Source of the DNA: Edolisoma coerulescens
Taxonomy: Eukaryota; Chordata; Aves; Passeriformes; Campephagidae
Reading direction: 5' to 3'
Length of the DNA: 64,000 nt
NCBI GenBank assembly: GCA_013397115.1
Contig: VWZW01004136.1
Coordinates: forward strand, 1,545,913 to 1,609,912
Below are positions 24,001 to 36,965 of this stretch, one piece after another. The stretch's first letter is position 1; each line of letters starts with the position of its first letter. Under the pieces are notes generated by a model. The model did not search any database and was not told the origin of the DNA. It was given only the letters and a program-made list of their open reading frames with translations. The translations under genes and the position numbers were made by a program.

Positions 24001-27000
24001 CTTCAGTTGGGTTAGTAAATTGACTGCATCTGCTTTCATTTCTTATCAGCATTGCAATTCATGCTTTCTCAGCTGGAACAATATTTGCTACATAGCTATT
24101 AAGGCAAACACTGCAACCTTATTAAACAGTATGTAATTGTAAAAGTCACATTTTGATACGCATAAGCTGACATAGCCTGGACAATTAGAGGTAAGTTTTG
24201 AAGCAGCGAAGTATGCACGTACTTGGGGTGTTTTCTACAACTGAGACACAGAAAGTGGAGTCTTTTTTTGGTAGGATTTCAAAGTGATATATGAGGATTT
24301 AGTTGGCCTATTCCATAGATTTAAATATAAGACCTATGACAAACAGTTGTCCTTTGGTGCTGCAGACCTAGAGGATTGGTCATTGGTAGCTGTAGTTTAA
24401 GGGAAATTTTAATTCATTCTATAAAGTTTGGCACTTTTTTTGTTGCTCTCATTGCCCTGGACAAGAGCAGTTGGGTAGGCTAGTGTTTGAACTTTGTGTT
24501 ACCACACACATTTCAGACTTGCTTTGGGTCTGTAATGATAGAGGAACAGGCTTCATGCCTTGATAATTGACATAGCCCTTAAGTCTGTAGGCAGCTTTTG
24601 TTGCTTTGTACTGTGAACCCTTGGCCTCAACTGCCACCTCAGACAGGACTAGCAGATAAAGCCTGCAAATAATTTTTTCTGCTCTGCAGAGCTTTTGTTT
24701 GGCCCATGATCGTATTTTCTGCAAGGCTCTCGCTCCTGGCATTTTGCTGCATTGATTTTCCTGTTTAGTGTGTTTATAAGTCACTGGGAAAAGAGAACAA
24801 GGTAGTCTGGGAAACAGTGCTGGAAACATGGTGACATTCTTCTCTGTGTCACTCCTTGATCCAGTTATAGTTGTAGGTCTAGTCTCACCTTTTTTTTTGT
24901 CTTGACGTGCCTGTTGGATCCCAGCTAAACGGGCAGCTGGTGAAAGCATGATGGGCCTCTCTGACAGACCTAAGGAAGTGTTCAGGAGGAAAAGGAGTAG
25001 CAGAACCACCTCATTGAGTTGCCTTTTTGTCCATTTTTTGTTAGGAAATTAAAGGATTCTTTTGGCTGCCTTTCAGGGGCAATGGGATTTCTTTTCAGTA
25101 TCTGGTGCAGCAAGGAAAAGTATCCCTCAATACTGATAATAAAATATATGTCATGAACTTCACATATTGAGTGTATTGGTCTCTTTCAAACCAAATAATA
25201 AAATAACATTACCGTTTGATCCAGGAATTTATCTGAAGACCTCTATAAATTTCATGTCAGTCAGCTCTTCATTACAATTCAGTTCCTCAAGAAAACAACC
25301 TCTGTATTTGGGTGTATCTTATAGTCTTGGTACAGTGAAAGATACCTGTTTCCTTCTCCTGTTGTTTTACAGTTACAGCTGTGGGGAGTTTATAGTGGGA
25401 AAATTAATAATAAGGTCCAGAATTCTAGAGCTTTCTTTTCCTTTTGCCAAGCCAGGCCTCTGACTTTGAAAGCTAATTTTTGTCTAGGGTCATAAATATT
25501 TTGAACGAAACATGTAGAGAAAGCTGGAGGAGTCTTCAGAAACACTACAAGAAATCTTCAGTGGGCAGTTGCAGAAGGACCCAGATGACTCGAGAATATG
25601 ACTTTGGTTTGCTCTAGAAATAGGTTGACCCATTAATTATTACCAAAGGAAGCTGAAAAGATTTTGGATTGTCAAACAGGTTTCTAACTAAACACAGAAC
25701 CTGGTTATAGACTACAACAGCCCAATACTTTTTCACGTTTTTGATCTCTGAGTGTCTCTTTTCTTGTAGGTCTGATGAATATTGAAAATTCCTTGGGTGG
25801 AACGTTTATAACATTACTTATATTACTTAAATAATTCAAGATTATTTCTTTAATGCTAGCACATTGTAAAAGCAAAACAAAACATGAGATAATTTATGTT
25901 TGAAGTGCTGCCTGGGATGGGTGCCTGTACAATGATTTCTTCCTCATTCTTTTTGTTGCCTTATGAGTCGTTATTCACTGCCCGCTGATGGACCGGTCTC
26001 TGTCAGTCTCCCAGGCCATCTACTTCAGGGAGAAATGAAATAGCAAACACAGAAGGGATCTTCTTACCTGAATCTGTGGGCCCCAGGCTGATGAAATCAG
26101 CAAGGAAAATTAGCTTCCCTCCTGGCTGGAGCACCCAGCCTGATGTGAAGCTCCAGTGTAACTAAAAGGGGATTCTGAGACCTGTTACACGTGTGTTTGT
26201 GTGCATAGATGTTGGTGTGGGTGGGCCTAAAGATAGCTGAAAGATGCCTAGACAGAGCTCGCAGCGTCGCGCAGGAATCCACTTTGTCCTACACTTTACA
26301 TCCACCTCCTGTTCTTCTCTAACGTGTTTTGGAATGATTTTGTTTGCACGAGATTTAGGACAAACTTTACACGAGACTTGCAACATGACGCTTTTGGAGT
26401 ACTTTCCCAGTATAAGCTAAATGCCAAGGCTGTGGTTGTTCCTTACACTATGGCCCGAGCCAGTCCCATCAGAAACCTCACAGGTGGCTTGCTTTGTCTG
26501 TGCTGGTGATGGCGATCACTTCTTTCAAATTCCTGTTTTCAAACCCACTTCAATTAAAGGTGTTCTTTCAATTTATGAGGTTCTCTTACAGCTTCACTTC
26601 CAGTATCTTGAAGACTGAAGGTCAAATATTTGTGTTTTTCTGAAAATCTAGTAAATATTGTTATATGGTGTGATCAGGTAACAATCCACCTCCTTATATG
26701 ACTCTCTGCCGGTGTCTGCTTGCTGGTGACAGCTCTAAATCTTTTAATGTTAAAATCTTATTTCAGGAAAAAGGAAGGCAGAAGTTCTTCAAGAGAAGAC
26801 TCACTACTGTTCTGATGTTGCAGGAGAATGTGCAGCCTGCTATATTAATTCTAGCTACTGTGTCAATCCTTGACCTTACATACAAACTCTCTGCTGTTGG
26901 TCTTGCTGTTGACTAATCTAAAAGTTTTCTTTCATTAGATTCCTCCTCTCCCAGTTTTTGTTCTTAAAAGGAATGGAGGTGAAGTTGTTCAGTAAACATC

Positions 27001-29914
27001 TTTAGCCATGTAAAAAGTAATGTTGTCATTAATTTTTACAAATGTTTTAGATCACTGAGCTGTTTTCTGTTGTTGATACTGCATTTAATATTTATTAAAA
27101 GTAAGTGAAGAAAAATCCTGTCATCTTTACAGATTGTTTACTCTTTGTCAATTAATGACTGTACTGGTTTATAGTTTTTCCACCAGAATCAAGAAGAAAA
27201 CAGCTGCTTAATTTTATTTTATTCTTAGTGTAAATCAGATCTTTGACTGAGTTGACTGTGTTAATATATAGTACTAGAGCTGCAAGAGGCCAAGTTTAAA
27301 GATGGGTATCTATGAATCCTGCCTTGGAGGACGCTATATTTCTACATAGAGTTTTGCAAATAAAGACTTTTTGTCCCACTGTTTCAGGATAGTTTGGCCT
27401 GTTTCTGTTGATTCTCTTATATTTTGATATAATGCTATTCTTAACATCAGTGGTACCTGTTCTTTAAAGAAAAGATAGAAATGGTGCCTATGCTGGCAGA
27501 ACCCTCAGGTTATTTCGAATAATGAACTGGGCATGACAACCATGACTGCTCATACAAGGAAGGGACTTGGCAACTGGAGGTCTCTATTACTCATGTGAGG
27601 TACAGCATGAATCTGCGGTTGTTTTTCCTCAGTACTTTGAATAGAGATTTAAAGGGCATGCTTGGTTGTAAAAACATTCAGAGAATTTTATGCAGAATAC
27701 TTTTTGGGTTCAACTTTGTATTTAAAATGTTGAAATTTGATTGAAGTACTGCAGAATCAATAATTTGTATTATAATGTGTTTTGTCTTATTAAAAATTGA
27801 GATAATCTTCTTGGGCAATGACCAGTTTTTACACATAAGTGAAATATGTCACCATGACCTGCCTTAAACAAGCAGGTTTTTCCTTCTCAGTAGTCATTTC
27901 AATTTAATATAACATTATACAGAATTAAGTGCAGGATAGCTTCCTGCTAACTCCCCTGTTTCAACTTCACCCAAGCTGTATTTGAAATCTGATTTTCTTA
28001 CTCTGTATTAAAAATATTCCAGTGTTTTTCCTAGCACCAGCTGTCCTAACATGTAGTGTAAATGTGGATAATGGTGGTAGTATCTCCAATGAGACTCACT
28101 AAAATAGATGGTTGCTGAGTTAATTCAGTGTGCAGTACTCCGTCTGTAGCTTGGAAGAAACCAATGGGGCTAAAAAGCTGGAAATTAAAGTTGCAGTTCT
28201 CTTATCACCTTTCTGCATGGTAAGAGTAACTCCCTGAAGACAGCCTGCAAAAATGCAAGGAGCTAAGATAAAAGGATAATCAGCAAAGAGAGAAACACTC
28301 TTTCTGAAATGGTCTAGGAAGAAGAGCAGAGACATGTGGCTTGGAGATAAACCCCAAAACTCTTTTTTCTAAACCATTACTTGGTCCGAATTAGTGGAAA
28401 TCTTTCTGCTAGTTTCTTGTCTTCATATAAAGTACACTGAAGATTTGTGTGTTGCACTACTCTGATGTTATTTTAAGATTAAGCTTTGTTTCATCCTCTA
28501 AGCCACAGACCTTTCTCCAGCGTTTTGAACAGAATTACTGTCAGATGTTGCTCTTTTTAGAGAAGCTCTGACCACTACTTCTTCCCTTAAGTTATTGTAA
28601 TTGTAACCACACTTTCCGAACTGCTTCTTGGCTGGATTATTGTAGCACTTCGTAAGCTGATTCCCCAGTAAATTCCACCGAAGTTTCAGACCTTACAAAA
28701 GAACCCCAAATAAACCAAAAGGATTGCCCATTTGTTGGCCGAAGAGGTGGTACTGGTCCTTAATGCAGACTCATCTGTTTTCCCTTGCAGTTCAAAGTGA
28801 TTGCATTACAAACTTGGAATCTCTGGTGAAACTCCATAGGAAATACTTGCACTCTACAGTTCAAAAACTTAAATCCTGTTTAAAATTTGAAGATTTAGGG
28901 ATTTCAGTTGTTTAATTACAGAAAGATCTGCAGAGACTAGAAACTTTTTTTCTCAAAAATCTTGTTAGTTGAAGTATAATTTTCTTTTCCTGGAGGGTGG
29001 GGAGGAGGGGTGTTTCAAGCAGTCTAAATGCCAAGATTCCAGAGAATGGAAAGTCAAATATTTGGTATTAATTTCTTCCATTGGCTCATCAGAGCTCGGA
29101 AAGTGCTGGGTTAAACCTGGTAGTCACTAATGCACCCTCTGGGCAGAAGAGCTGCTCTGTTATCAGGCAGTGCTTTTAATTCAGTAGTATTGCACAGGGA
29201 GAGTTAGACTGCAGCAGGGCAAATGGATTTCTCAGTCTGATGCATAAAACCTGCAGCATTTGGATTGGTTTGTGTGAAGCACAGGGTTGTATTAGTTCAG
29301 CACTGATTGAAACTATTACACTGTATTTATAGGAGTAGATGCTGGCATTTAGTTCAATTGCTCTTTGACACTGTTTCTTCACCTTTTCACTGATTTTTGA
29401 CAAATCACTAATTAGTCCCATGAAGAAGTGGTGTATAAGGAAGAAAGGCTTTTGCTAATAAAAACAAGGTCTTCATATATTCCCTTTCTTACTCTGCCTG
29501 GCAGCTTGAAATAGTACTAATAGTACTTCAGGGTAAAGATCTTTTTCTATTACTGTCAACACTGCACAGTGAAAAATCAGTCTCCTTACTTCTATGCATT
29601 AATAAAGAAATACACAGACTGAGAGTAATTGGATAGGATTGTCCAATTTGCCTTGTTTTCTGTAGGCTTTTCAGGTTCATGTAAAATGCAGTTTTCCTGT
29701 ATGGTCTGATTCTTTTTCTATATCCCTAGGAAAAGGGTGTGATGACTTTATCTACTACTCTACTTCCTAGTTTCTTTACACCCTCCCCCCAACTCTGGAA
29801 AAAAAAAAAGAAGCTGAATACACATAGTCTTTTCAAACAAAATGTGGAGCTTTTATTCACCACTTAGTGGGAGATATCCATGAGTCTTACACTTTCTTCC
29901 TTTCTAATTTTCAG

Positions 29915-30091
29915 ATGTATATCACCAACACAGTGAAAGCCAGAGGAACAAGGCTTGCAAAACCTGTTCTGTGTTTGGGTTTAATGTGCTTGGCCTTCCT
30001 TACTGGAATCAACAGAGTAGCAGAGTATCGAAATCACTGGTCAGATGTAATAGCAGGATTTATAATTGGAATATCTATAGCAGTTTTTTTG
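29915..30091 (+). CDS. PLPPR5: PLPPR5 coding exon 4 (TM4-TM6, degenerate motif C3)
   Basis: This 177-nt exon encodes MYITNTVKARGTRLAKP, then PVLCLGLMCLAFLTG (membrane segment 5), INRVAEYRNHWSDV, and AGFIIGISIAVFL (membrane segment 6). In active phosphatases the C3 motif is SRxxxxxHHxxD-like. Here the serine is replaced by asparagine (NR) while one histidine and the aspartate remain (RNHWSD), in keeping with a pseudo-phosphatase. The acceptor is TTTCTAATTTTCAG; the donor is TTG|GTAAGT, both strong. Both junctions are phase 0. Failure to splice would give a short tail ending at 30139 and is not considered a real isoform. Confidence 0.98.
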
Positions 30092-31712
30092 GTAAGTGTA
30101 TGTCTATGTCACTTCGGTTTGAAAAAAATCAATGTATAAGTTTGTATCTCTAAAAAAACCTTCAGACAACTAAGTAACAAGAGACATGTTTCTCATCTTA
30201 GTTTTTTTAATTAGTCATCAGTTTCCGTAGTAATATTTACATATACCTAGAAATGTGAAGTCAAGAAAGGACTGATCCAGTTATCTCTTTTGATTTCCAT
30301 ATAAACCAGATTGTAGCATTTCAAACAGTAATTTTTGCAGCAAGGCCCGCTTGCAGGAAGCATACATTCGTCAGAATAACATAGTTATGATTTGATGTAT
30401 AAAGTATTAAATTCAGTATAGTGATACGCACACTGATCAGAGAATAGGTAGCATTTGTTTTTCTGGCTTTATAGTAACCCTAATGAATTTATTTCATAGT
30501 GATTCAGGTTTCTGTTGAAATTTTATATTATTCTGTACCAAAAAATCTTTGTTTAGCCTTTTCCTTTTCTGGAGCTGTGTTCCAAAACCAAACTGTTAAT
30601 CACAGTTGCCAATGACTACTGTGTCAGAAAACTATTTCTGATCTATTAATCACCTTCACTAATATCTGCAGTGCGAGGCTATAGAATAGACCAGTCACTG
30701 CTGTTTACTGCCTGTAGGCTTGTCTGCCCAGCAGCTTGTAATAGTACTAAATGCACCTTGGAACTTTTTCCCCATGAAAATACTTTTGAGCTCGATTCTT
30801 GGATCGCAAGGTCTTGGTCTCAAGATCTTGGATCTGAAAGCATGGTTTGGCTGAGAACCCTCCCAGGGATGGCTGAGGTGGGTGTTTTCACTCCTAGACA
30901 TGCAAGGGTAGCTGCAGCTCTCCTTTAAAATATATCTGCTTGTGTTTTCAAACGTTCCCTTCCACACGAGGTGTCCAGGAGTTATAGTTGGTTGTTTACA
31001 TTTAAGTTTTTCCATCCTGTTCATGCCCCTAAAGTAATAAAAGAGAACAGAATAGAGAGGAGATCTGTCCCAGAATTTTTTCTTATATTTTGTGATGTAT
31101 GTTGCATAAACTCCTTTGAGTAGCATGACATCAAATTTAGTTGTGTTTTGAAGAAAATGCAGTTGGCAAACATTGCTGCTCAGCTGAATGTTGGAATTAG
31201 AACTGTTCCATATCACATTCCTAAGTCCCTGTGTGAGAACCTCTACTGCCCTGAGCAGATCTGAAGTTACATTCAGAGTTGGGAATGGTCCTTGCCTTGT
31301 TGTTCCCTTTCCAACTCTCCATTTGAAAAAGTTTTTGCTGATCAAAACTGAGATGGCATTGGCTTTCCTTGGAGTTTATGGTTAATGCCATGTGATGCTG
31401 CAAGACATCTCTTCCATGGCATTGATAATAACTGGTGTTCTATTATGCAGTTTTACTAATGGATTTTGTTTTAGATAAGAGATTTTTTTGGTTCTCAGAT
31501 GATGCATGTACCAATAAATTGGTTAAAAGTCTTTTGTCCTGAAATATTAATTAAGGGTTTTCTGTAAAACATGAACTTCACATTTCAGTGTTTCTACTGT
31601 AAAGCTGTGACTAAAGCTGGTGTCATTTCTGCCTAATTATAACTGTCAGGATCAAAGCTTGAAAAAATGAGTTGTTCCGTATGTATTCTGTTTATTTTCT
31701 AATTCCTTCTAG
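30092..31712 (+). other. PLPPR5: PLPPR5 intron 4
   Basis: A 1.6-kb intron, GTAAGT to CTTCTAG. It contains a 216-codon open frame on the minus strand (30695-31345), which I do not recognise and treat as chance. No repeat family was recognised. Confidence 0.95.
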
Positions 31713-31832
31713 GTTGTTTGTGTGGTAAATAACTTCAGAGGACGTCAGCCAGAACATGAACATTCTCATCTGGATAATCTGGCCCAGATGCCCATGATCA
31801 GCATACCCAGAGTAGAAAGCCCTTTAGAAAAG
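31713..31832 (+). CDS. PLPPR5: PLPPR5 coding exon 5 (cytosolic C-terminal tail)
   Basis: Forty codons: VVCVVNNFRGRQPEHEH closing membrane segment 6 and entering the cytosol, then SHLDNLAQMPMISIPRVES and PLEK. The MPMISIPRVESPLE block is shared with mammalian PLPPR5, and the RVESPLE core has a counterpart in PLPPR1 (RIESPLE), which helps fix the identity. The acceptor is a pyrimidine tract ending CTTCTAG; the donor is AAAAG|GTAATG. Phase 0 at both ends. The donor can be bypassed to give a short alternative C-terminus, described separately. Confidence 0.97.
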
Positions 31833-31862
31833 GTAATGTCTGACCTTTTAAAAAACAATTAA
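31833..31862 (+). CDS. PLPPR5: possible alternative PLPPR5 C-terminus by reading into intron 5
   Basis: If the exon 5 donor is not used, the frame continues for nine codons (VMSDLLKNN) to a TAA at 31860-31862, replacing NHITAFAEVT. The last two bases of that stop overlap the start of an AATAAA hexamer at 31862-31867, so a transcript cleaved 10-30 bases later would be a compact terminal-exon isoform. The frame and the hexamer are visible; that the isoform is made is inference. The normal donor is good, so this would be a minor form at most. Confidence 0.35.
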   Translation, partial: VMSDLLKNN

Positions 31863-31867
31863 ATAAA
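31862..31867 (+). terminator. candidate intronic polyadenylation signal AATAAA
   Basis: A canonical hexamer overlapping the in-frame intronic stop codon of PLPPR5, 30 bases after the exon 5 donor. Canonical AATAAA occurs often in AT-rich introns, so the placement rather than the motif is what makes it worth noting. No clear GT-rich downstream element was seen; a TGTCAGTG stretch lies 75-85 bases on. Confidence 0.3.
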
Positions 31868-34800
31868 GCGTAGCTTTCCTGGAAGGATAATCACAAGCTA
31901 TCCTGACAAGAGTGCCAAGGTAATCAGATTTAAAATAAAGAGACATGTCAGTGAAGGAGAAAGAAGGAAAGAATTTAATTCAGTGACACCCCTTGGGAGG
32001 CTCTTCATGTCGTCATTTTACTGCCATAGCTGCTGCTAAGCCCATGGAGTCAGGCTGAGTAGATCTGAGGTCCTCTTCCCTTGTGTTCCTCAAGCAAGTT
32101 TGATTAATACTCTGCCTGATAGTCCACAGAACTCAGAAAGTTCTTAGAAGTGCTTAGAAAGAAGGTCAACCCCTGGCCCAGGGGGCTTTGCAATTCATAT
32201 ACAAGTGGCATTTTTTCTGTTTGTTTGTGGTATGTCCTCAGCCTAGTGTAGAGCATGGGATGCAGTCCCTTCTGGATCAGCTGTGGGGCTTATGTCATCA
32301 GACACGTGCTAGCCTCAGGAAAGGGCACCCACTTGGAAGCGAGAGTAACGAGGGTCATACAGTAACGGCACTATTCCCTTGATCTCTTGTCAAAGCACAT
32401 GGCATTTCGGACTAGGACATGCTAGTGATAGTTTCCTGGGTATGCCAAGACTTCTTGCTTAAGTGTCACAATAAAATTTATTTTAGTTTACTGTGATAAC
32501 CCTTTATATTTTTTGAAGATGATGTTGTACTATGTGTGAGGTAAGATTGTCTGACCAATTTTATGAGGGAAAAAAACCGAAATAGATAGCATAACCAAAT
32601 ATAGAAATTATTTTAGATATTTTTACCAAGGGGAAATTTAAACTAGTAATGCAAAGTTTAAAGGAAGGTTTACTTTTTCTAATGACTTTTTCTGTCATTA
32701 TTCATTAAAATCTATTGAGTTATGCCCGTATTTGAAGATAGTAAACAATTCTACACTGGGTAGGGCACCAAAAGTATTTTTCTGTGGTATTCTTTTAATT
32801 CCAAATTAATTTTGATCTTTTTTTTCATTTTAAACATAAGAAAGGTTTTCAGCCACTTCCCAGTCTGTCGTATTCACTTGAAGGTGGTGGAAGTTGTTCT
32901 TTAGTAAGAATTGCTGCTACTCCTGGGGTTTTTATTCCTTTCCTTGAAGGGAAAGAAGATTTCTTTTCAGAATGGTCTAACATGCCTTTTTTGAACCAAA
33001 TATGTCTAAGCTACTTCCGCTGATATCTTGTCGTAAGGAGGTCAGAGTCTCATTTGCTTGAACAAGCATTTAGATGATGAATGTGTATCTTCAAAATAAT
33101 CCATTCAGTAAACTTTCTGTAAAATGTCAAAACAAAACAAGCTGTCAGCTGGCCTGGAACATACCACATTAATAAGGGCATGTTTTATTTACGTGCTAGG
33201 CTCTCGTGCAGTAGAAGCCATTTCTGTGGCTCAAAAGCCATCATAGGTAATAAGTATACATTCTCTGGCTATTGAAATTAATTTTTTTTTTCTGGGGATA
33301 AAGACTTCATGTTAACTTCATGTTTCTACCTGGTTTGAGACCCTGTCATGCGTGATGAACAACATTCTTTTCCTGAGACTTGGCCGAGTTTGAGATGTTG
33401 TGAGGAAAGCTATGGAAGAGTGTGGGAGAATGGCGGCAGGAATAATGTTTGCTCTGCTTGAGGATAACCTCTGCCATTTGTGAACTGCCCAGGACTGTAT
33501 TATATGAATGAACTTCTTTCTTTCTGAACCCATATTCTTATGGCAGTAGATGGTAGCTGTTTACTGTCGTGGAACTTCTCTCTAGATAATTAAACTGGGG
33601 AATGATGGCAAGGTGATATCACTTGCTGAGATCGCATTTTATGGATTCATCCTTGTCTGTGTTGCACAGCCTTTCTCCTTTCCAGACAGAGAGGATGGGA
33701 TGCAAGGACACTAAGGTGAAGACTTTGCTAATTGTTCAGAAATGTTTTCTTCTGTTTCCACTTCCAGAAAGTTTAAATTTGAATTACCAAATAATTGATG
33801 AAGAAGTTACTTACATGTGAGTGCTTTAGGTTTTGAGTTTCTATAGGTATTTTTCCCTCTTTTAAAATCTAATTTTTTTTTGTTTAAAGTTTTAGATAGA
33901 AGACAGACCCTGTTAAATAAAAGGCACTAAGAATAATACTTTAGGGAACTGAGGTCTAAATAAGTTAGCTAATCTCAATTAACTACCATTGCTACAAGAA
34001 TTCTTGAGTTAGTCTTTGCTCTTTAACTCCCTTCTTATTTTACATCATTTGTTCTCCACTGGAGAGAGAGTGATGCTAAATAATTTGTGTGCTATTTGCC
34101 TTTTCATTCTTTAGACACATGTGGGTTGCTTTTCGCTAAGTTTCAGTCAGGACTGTTCCAGTTCAATATTCTGAATGCACGTAGATTTACATTTTGCTTA
34201 TTTTAAAAGTGTTTTTCCTTATTTTCAGTCTGCAAGCTCCTCTGCCGATATTAAAGACAGGTTGCTGTCAGAAATTAGCTACCAAGAGTAGCACAAATCC
34301 TAACTGTCTGAAGTTATCAAAGGCTAAGGCAGTGCAAGCAGGAAGCAATGCAACTATGTGACTGGTACTAAAAAATAGTAACTGTGGGGGTATCTGGGAG
34401 CAAGCAATTAAAAAATCCTGCCTTAAAGAATGACTTCATTAGAAATGCCTGCCAGATAGGACCCCACTCATTGCTATTTTGTAATAAATTCACCCTTAAA
34501 TGAGTAAGCACACGATGCATCATACAGACCTGGAAGCACATTACTTTGCTGTTTCCAGATCTGCTACTTGCTATTCCAGTGCTTTCTTGATGGAGAGCAA
34601 GTGCTCCTGGCATGTTCACCGTGCTGCCACTCTCTGAATTCTGGTGGAGGTCTAGCAATGTTTGAAGTGCACTTAAATAGGCGTAAGTGTTCTTGTAATA
34701 CTCAGAATTGAGCTGCTGCTGCTTAGTGACAAGGTTAGATCACTGTTTGCATGACACTTCTGTTTAATTGTGGTGCATGCAGAGGTTTAGCTGTTCTGCA

Positions 34801-36860
34801 CAGGTACTCATGCAGTCAAATAAGCTGTTGCTGCAGTGTCTCCTTGAGGAATCCTTGCCAGAGCCTGCTCAGCAGCGCAGACTTAGTGCTTTTACCTTAA
34901 CTATAATCATCCTCAGAATTAATGAAAAGAATGAAAGCCAAGAAACCTCATCGCTCACCCATCTGCTTCTTTTTCTCTTCTGTCCCTGACCTTCTTCATC
35001 TCTTACAAGACAATTGGTGTTTCAGTTAGCTGGCAGTCTCCTACGGAGAGGAAGCTCTCATCCTACCACAGTCAAGGTTAGAGAGTCCTCTTCTTTTACA
35101 GGAATCACTGAGAAATGGGGATGTTCTGGATAGTACCTGCAAGAGTTTGAAAGCTCGGCTTCGTCCAAGTGCAGTCACAAACTCTGTTTTCTGTTTCAGA
35201 GGAGACTGACATTATTTCATGCAAAAGTCACCTGAAATTGGCCAGGGCTTACAGAGCTCTCCTACACATCTTGTAGTAGCTTCTGATTCTACTAGCCTTA
35301 TTTATTTTTTTAATAAGTATTCTAGCTTTGAAAAAATCAAATACAAATACAACACGGAGGCTTTCAGGACCAATGGAGGCAGTAGGTAGAATACTGAGAT
35401 ACAAGGTTTCAGAAGGAAGCATTGGGTTAGGAGATTCACCACAGTTCATCTCCTGTGAGACAAGATAATTACTGTGTCTGATTATCAGTGCTTTCTGTAG
35501 CTATTTAGTATTACTTATTTGCACAGTGGGCTCTTGGCAGTGCTCTGTTTGACAGCTAAACTGCATTTATTCCCCAAGGTTCTGCTTGGCATTCCTTCAT
35601 ACTGCTACTTCTATCAGCAATGCCCAAACCATGTTCCCAAACACAGTCACTGTTCCTTGTTACAATGAGGTTTCTTGTACTTCCCCATAGGACTGACTAT
35701 CCAGCATGACTGAACTCGAAAGAGCTAGATTAGGTGCTCTCTCCTTCTGCCATTTCCAAGTTTTAATGGTCATAAGCTTTTGGAATTCCTCTTGCAAAAT
35801 GTGACATTCTTGTTGCCCATCATGTCAGTTTTTAGTGACTCTCAGGGTTAACTGTCTCAGAAATCTTCTTGAGTTTGACACGGTAGTTATTGTTCTATTG
35901 TGTATGTGCCAAAGGTAACGATGGTGATAAAACACTTTAGCAATAGTAAGTGTAGATATTGCAATGAATTCTGCTAGTATTTTTAAGACTGGGGAAGCTT
36001 TCCTCTTCAGAATTTAAGATGTATTGTTTTTTCTATTTGCTCCATCCTGATTATTCACGAGACACAGGACAGCTTCTTCACAATGTCAGAAAATTTTAAT
36101 TCTCAGTGTTACTGCTTTTTCCTTGGTCTTAAGCATGTTGGTAATTGTTATGTACGCTGGTGTGCACACAGCACCATGGCCTGGGGAGCCTGGCCTGCAC
36201 CCTGCAGCTCTCCAGGGAGATCGCCTCTCACTGAGCTCACGGCTATAAGCAAAACACAAAGATGCTTTACCTCATCATACTGTGGGCAGATGCGGGAGAG
36301 AGTTTGTATCCATTTCTATTGCTTCAAAATATTTTAGTTGAGAAGTATCCAGATACTGTAGTGCTTGATGCCCAAAAGCGTGCATAGGTGTCCGTACTTG
36401 TTTCTCCAGTGTGGTTTGATGAGAGCCCATGTGCTTGCATTAGCTTATAGGCAGTTTTTGGCATAATAATAATGCAGTCTGTTAAAGGAGATAAAATACC
36501 ACATTGCTTCACACACATACCACAAACCCATACCCAGGAGAGTCAGCTTATAGAAAATCACAAGCAGTTTTGTTTCAATGTCAAGCATTTGAATTTGTAT
36601 TCATGTCCTACTTTTCTGCTTAAATCTGCTTCTGGGGGATGGTACAAGAATCATTTCTGATTGGATGCAAACTGTGATCACTACATCTAGTACTCGAATA
36701 AAATAATACTTAAACATGGGAAGTGGAACAATATATTCAGTGTGACCTCCTCAAACGTACATATTGTAGGTGTTACAGAATCAAGGTGTTAGTCACAGTC
36801 AAGAAGATCCTTTGCAAGGAAACTCCCTCAAAGCACGCATCCTTAGGTTCTTCTCCTGGA

Positions 36861-36965
36861 TATCGGGGCCGGAGCGCTGTCAGCACCCTCCTCCAAGGCA
36901 ATAAACGTATGTGCGCGGGAGCGCACCGAGTGAGCGCGTGCGGCTGGGCACAGGCGCTGCCCGCC
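36861..36965. promoter_or_regulatory. CpG-dense pocket in intron 5
   Basis: About thirteen CpG dinucleotides fall between 36863 and 36963, including GTGCGCGGGAGCGCACCGAG and TGAGCGCGTGCGGCTGGGCA, inside an intron that otherwise has very few. Persistence of that many CpGs suggests lack of germline methylation, recent insertion, or selection. It could be an enhancer or alternative promoter. No TATA box, clear first exon or repeat family is seen. Confidence 0.4.

Larger units (their letters stand above)
20996..29914 (+). other. PLPPR5: PLPPR5 intron 3
   Basis: An 8.9-kb intron, GTAAGT to TTTTCAG. It contains a G-rich tract 60 bases after the donor, a TG/TA simple repeat near 22.0 kb, an ATTCTATG-type repeat near 22.3 kb, a GTTT repeat near 23.98 kb and a small CpG cluster near 26.25 kb (GAGCTCGCAGCGTCGCGCAG). 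Two longer open frames on the minus strand, for example 24449-25009, have no recognisable relationship. I see no other gene. Confidence 0.95.

Noticed and set aside
24449..25009. 186-codon minus-strand open frame starting with a signal-peptide-like leucine run (VLLLLFLLNTSLGLS)
   Set aside because: The hydrophobic start is suggestive, but the rest is unrecognised, there is no homologue I can name, and it lies antisense inside PLPPR5 intron 3. Treated as chance.
30695..31345. 216-codon minus-strand open frame in PLPPR5 intron 4
   Set aside because: Longest open frame in the window, but with no known family, no supporting signals, and location antisense in a short intron. Length alone is within what 64 kb of six frames can produce by chance.
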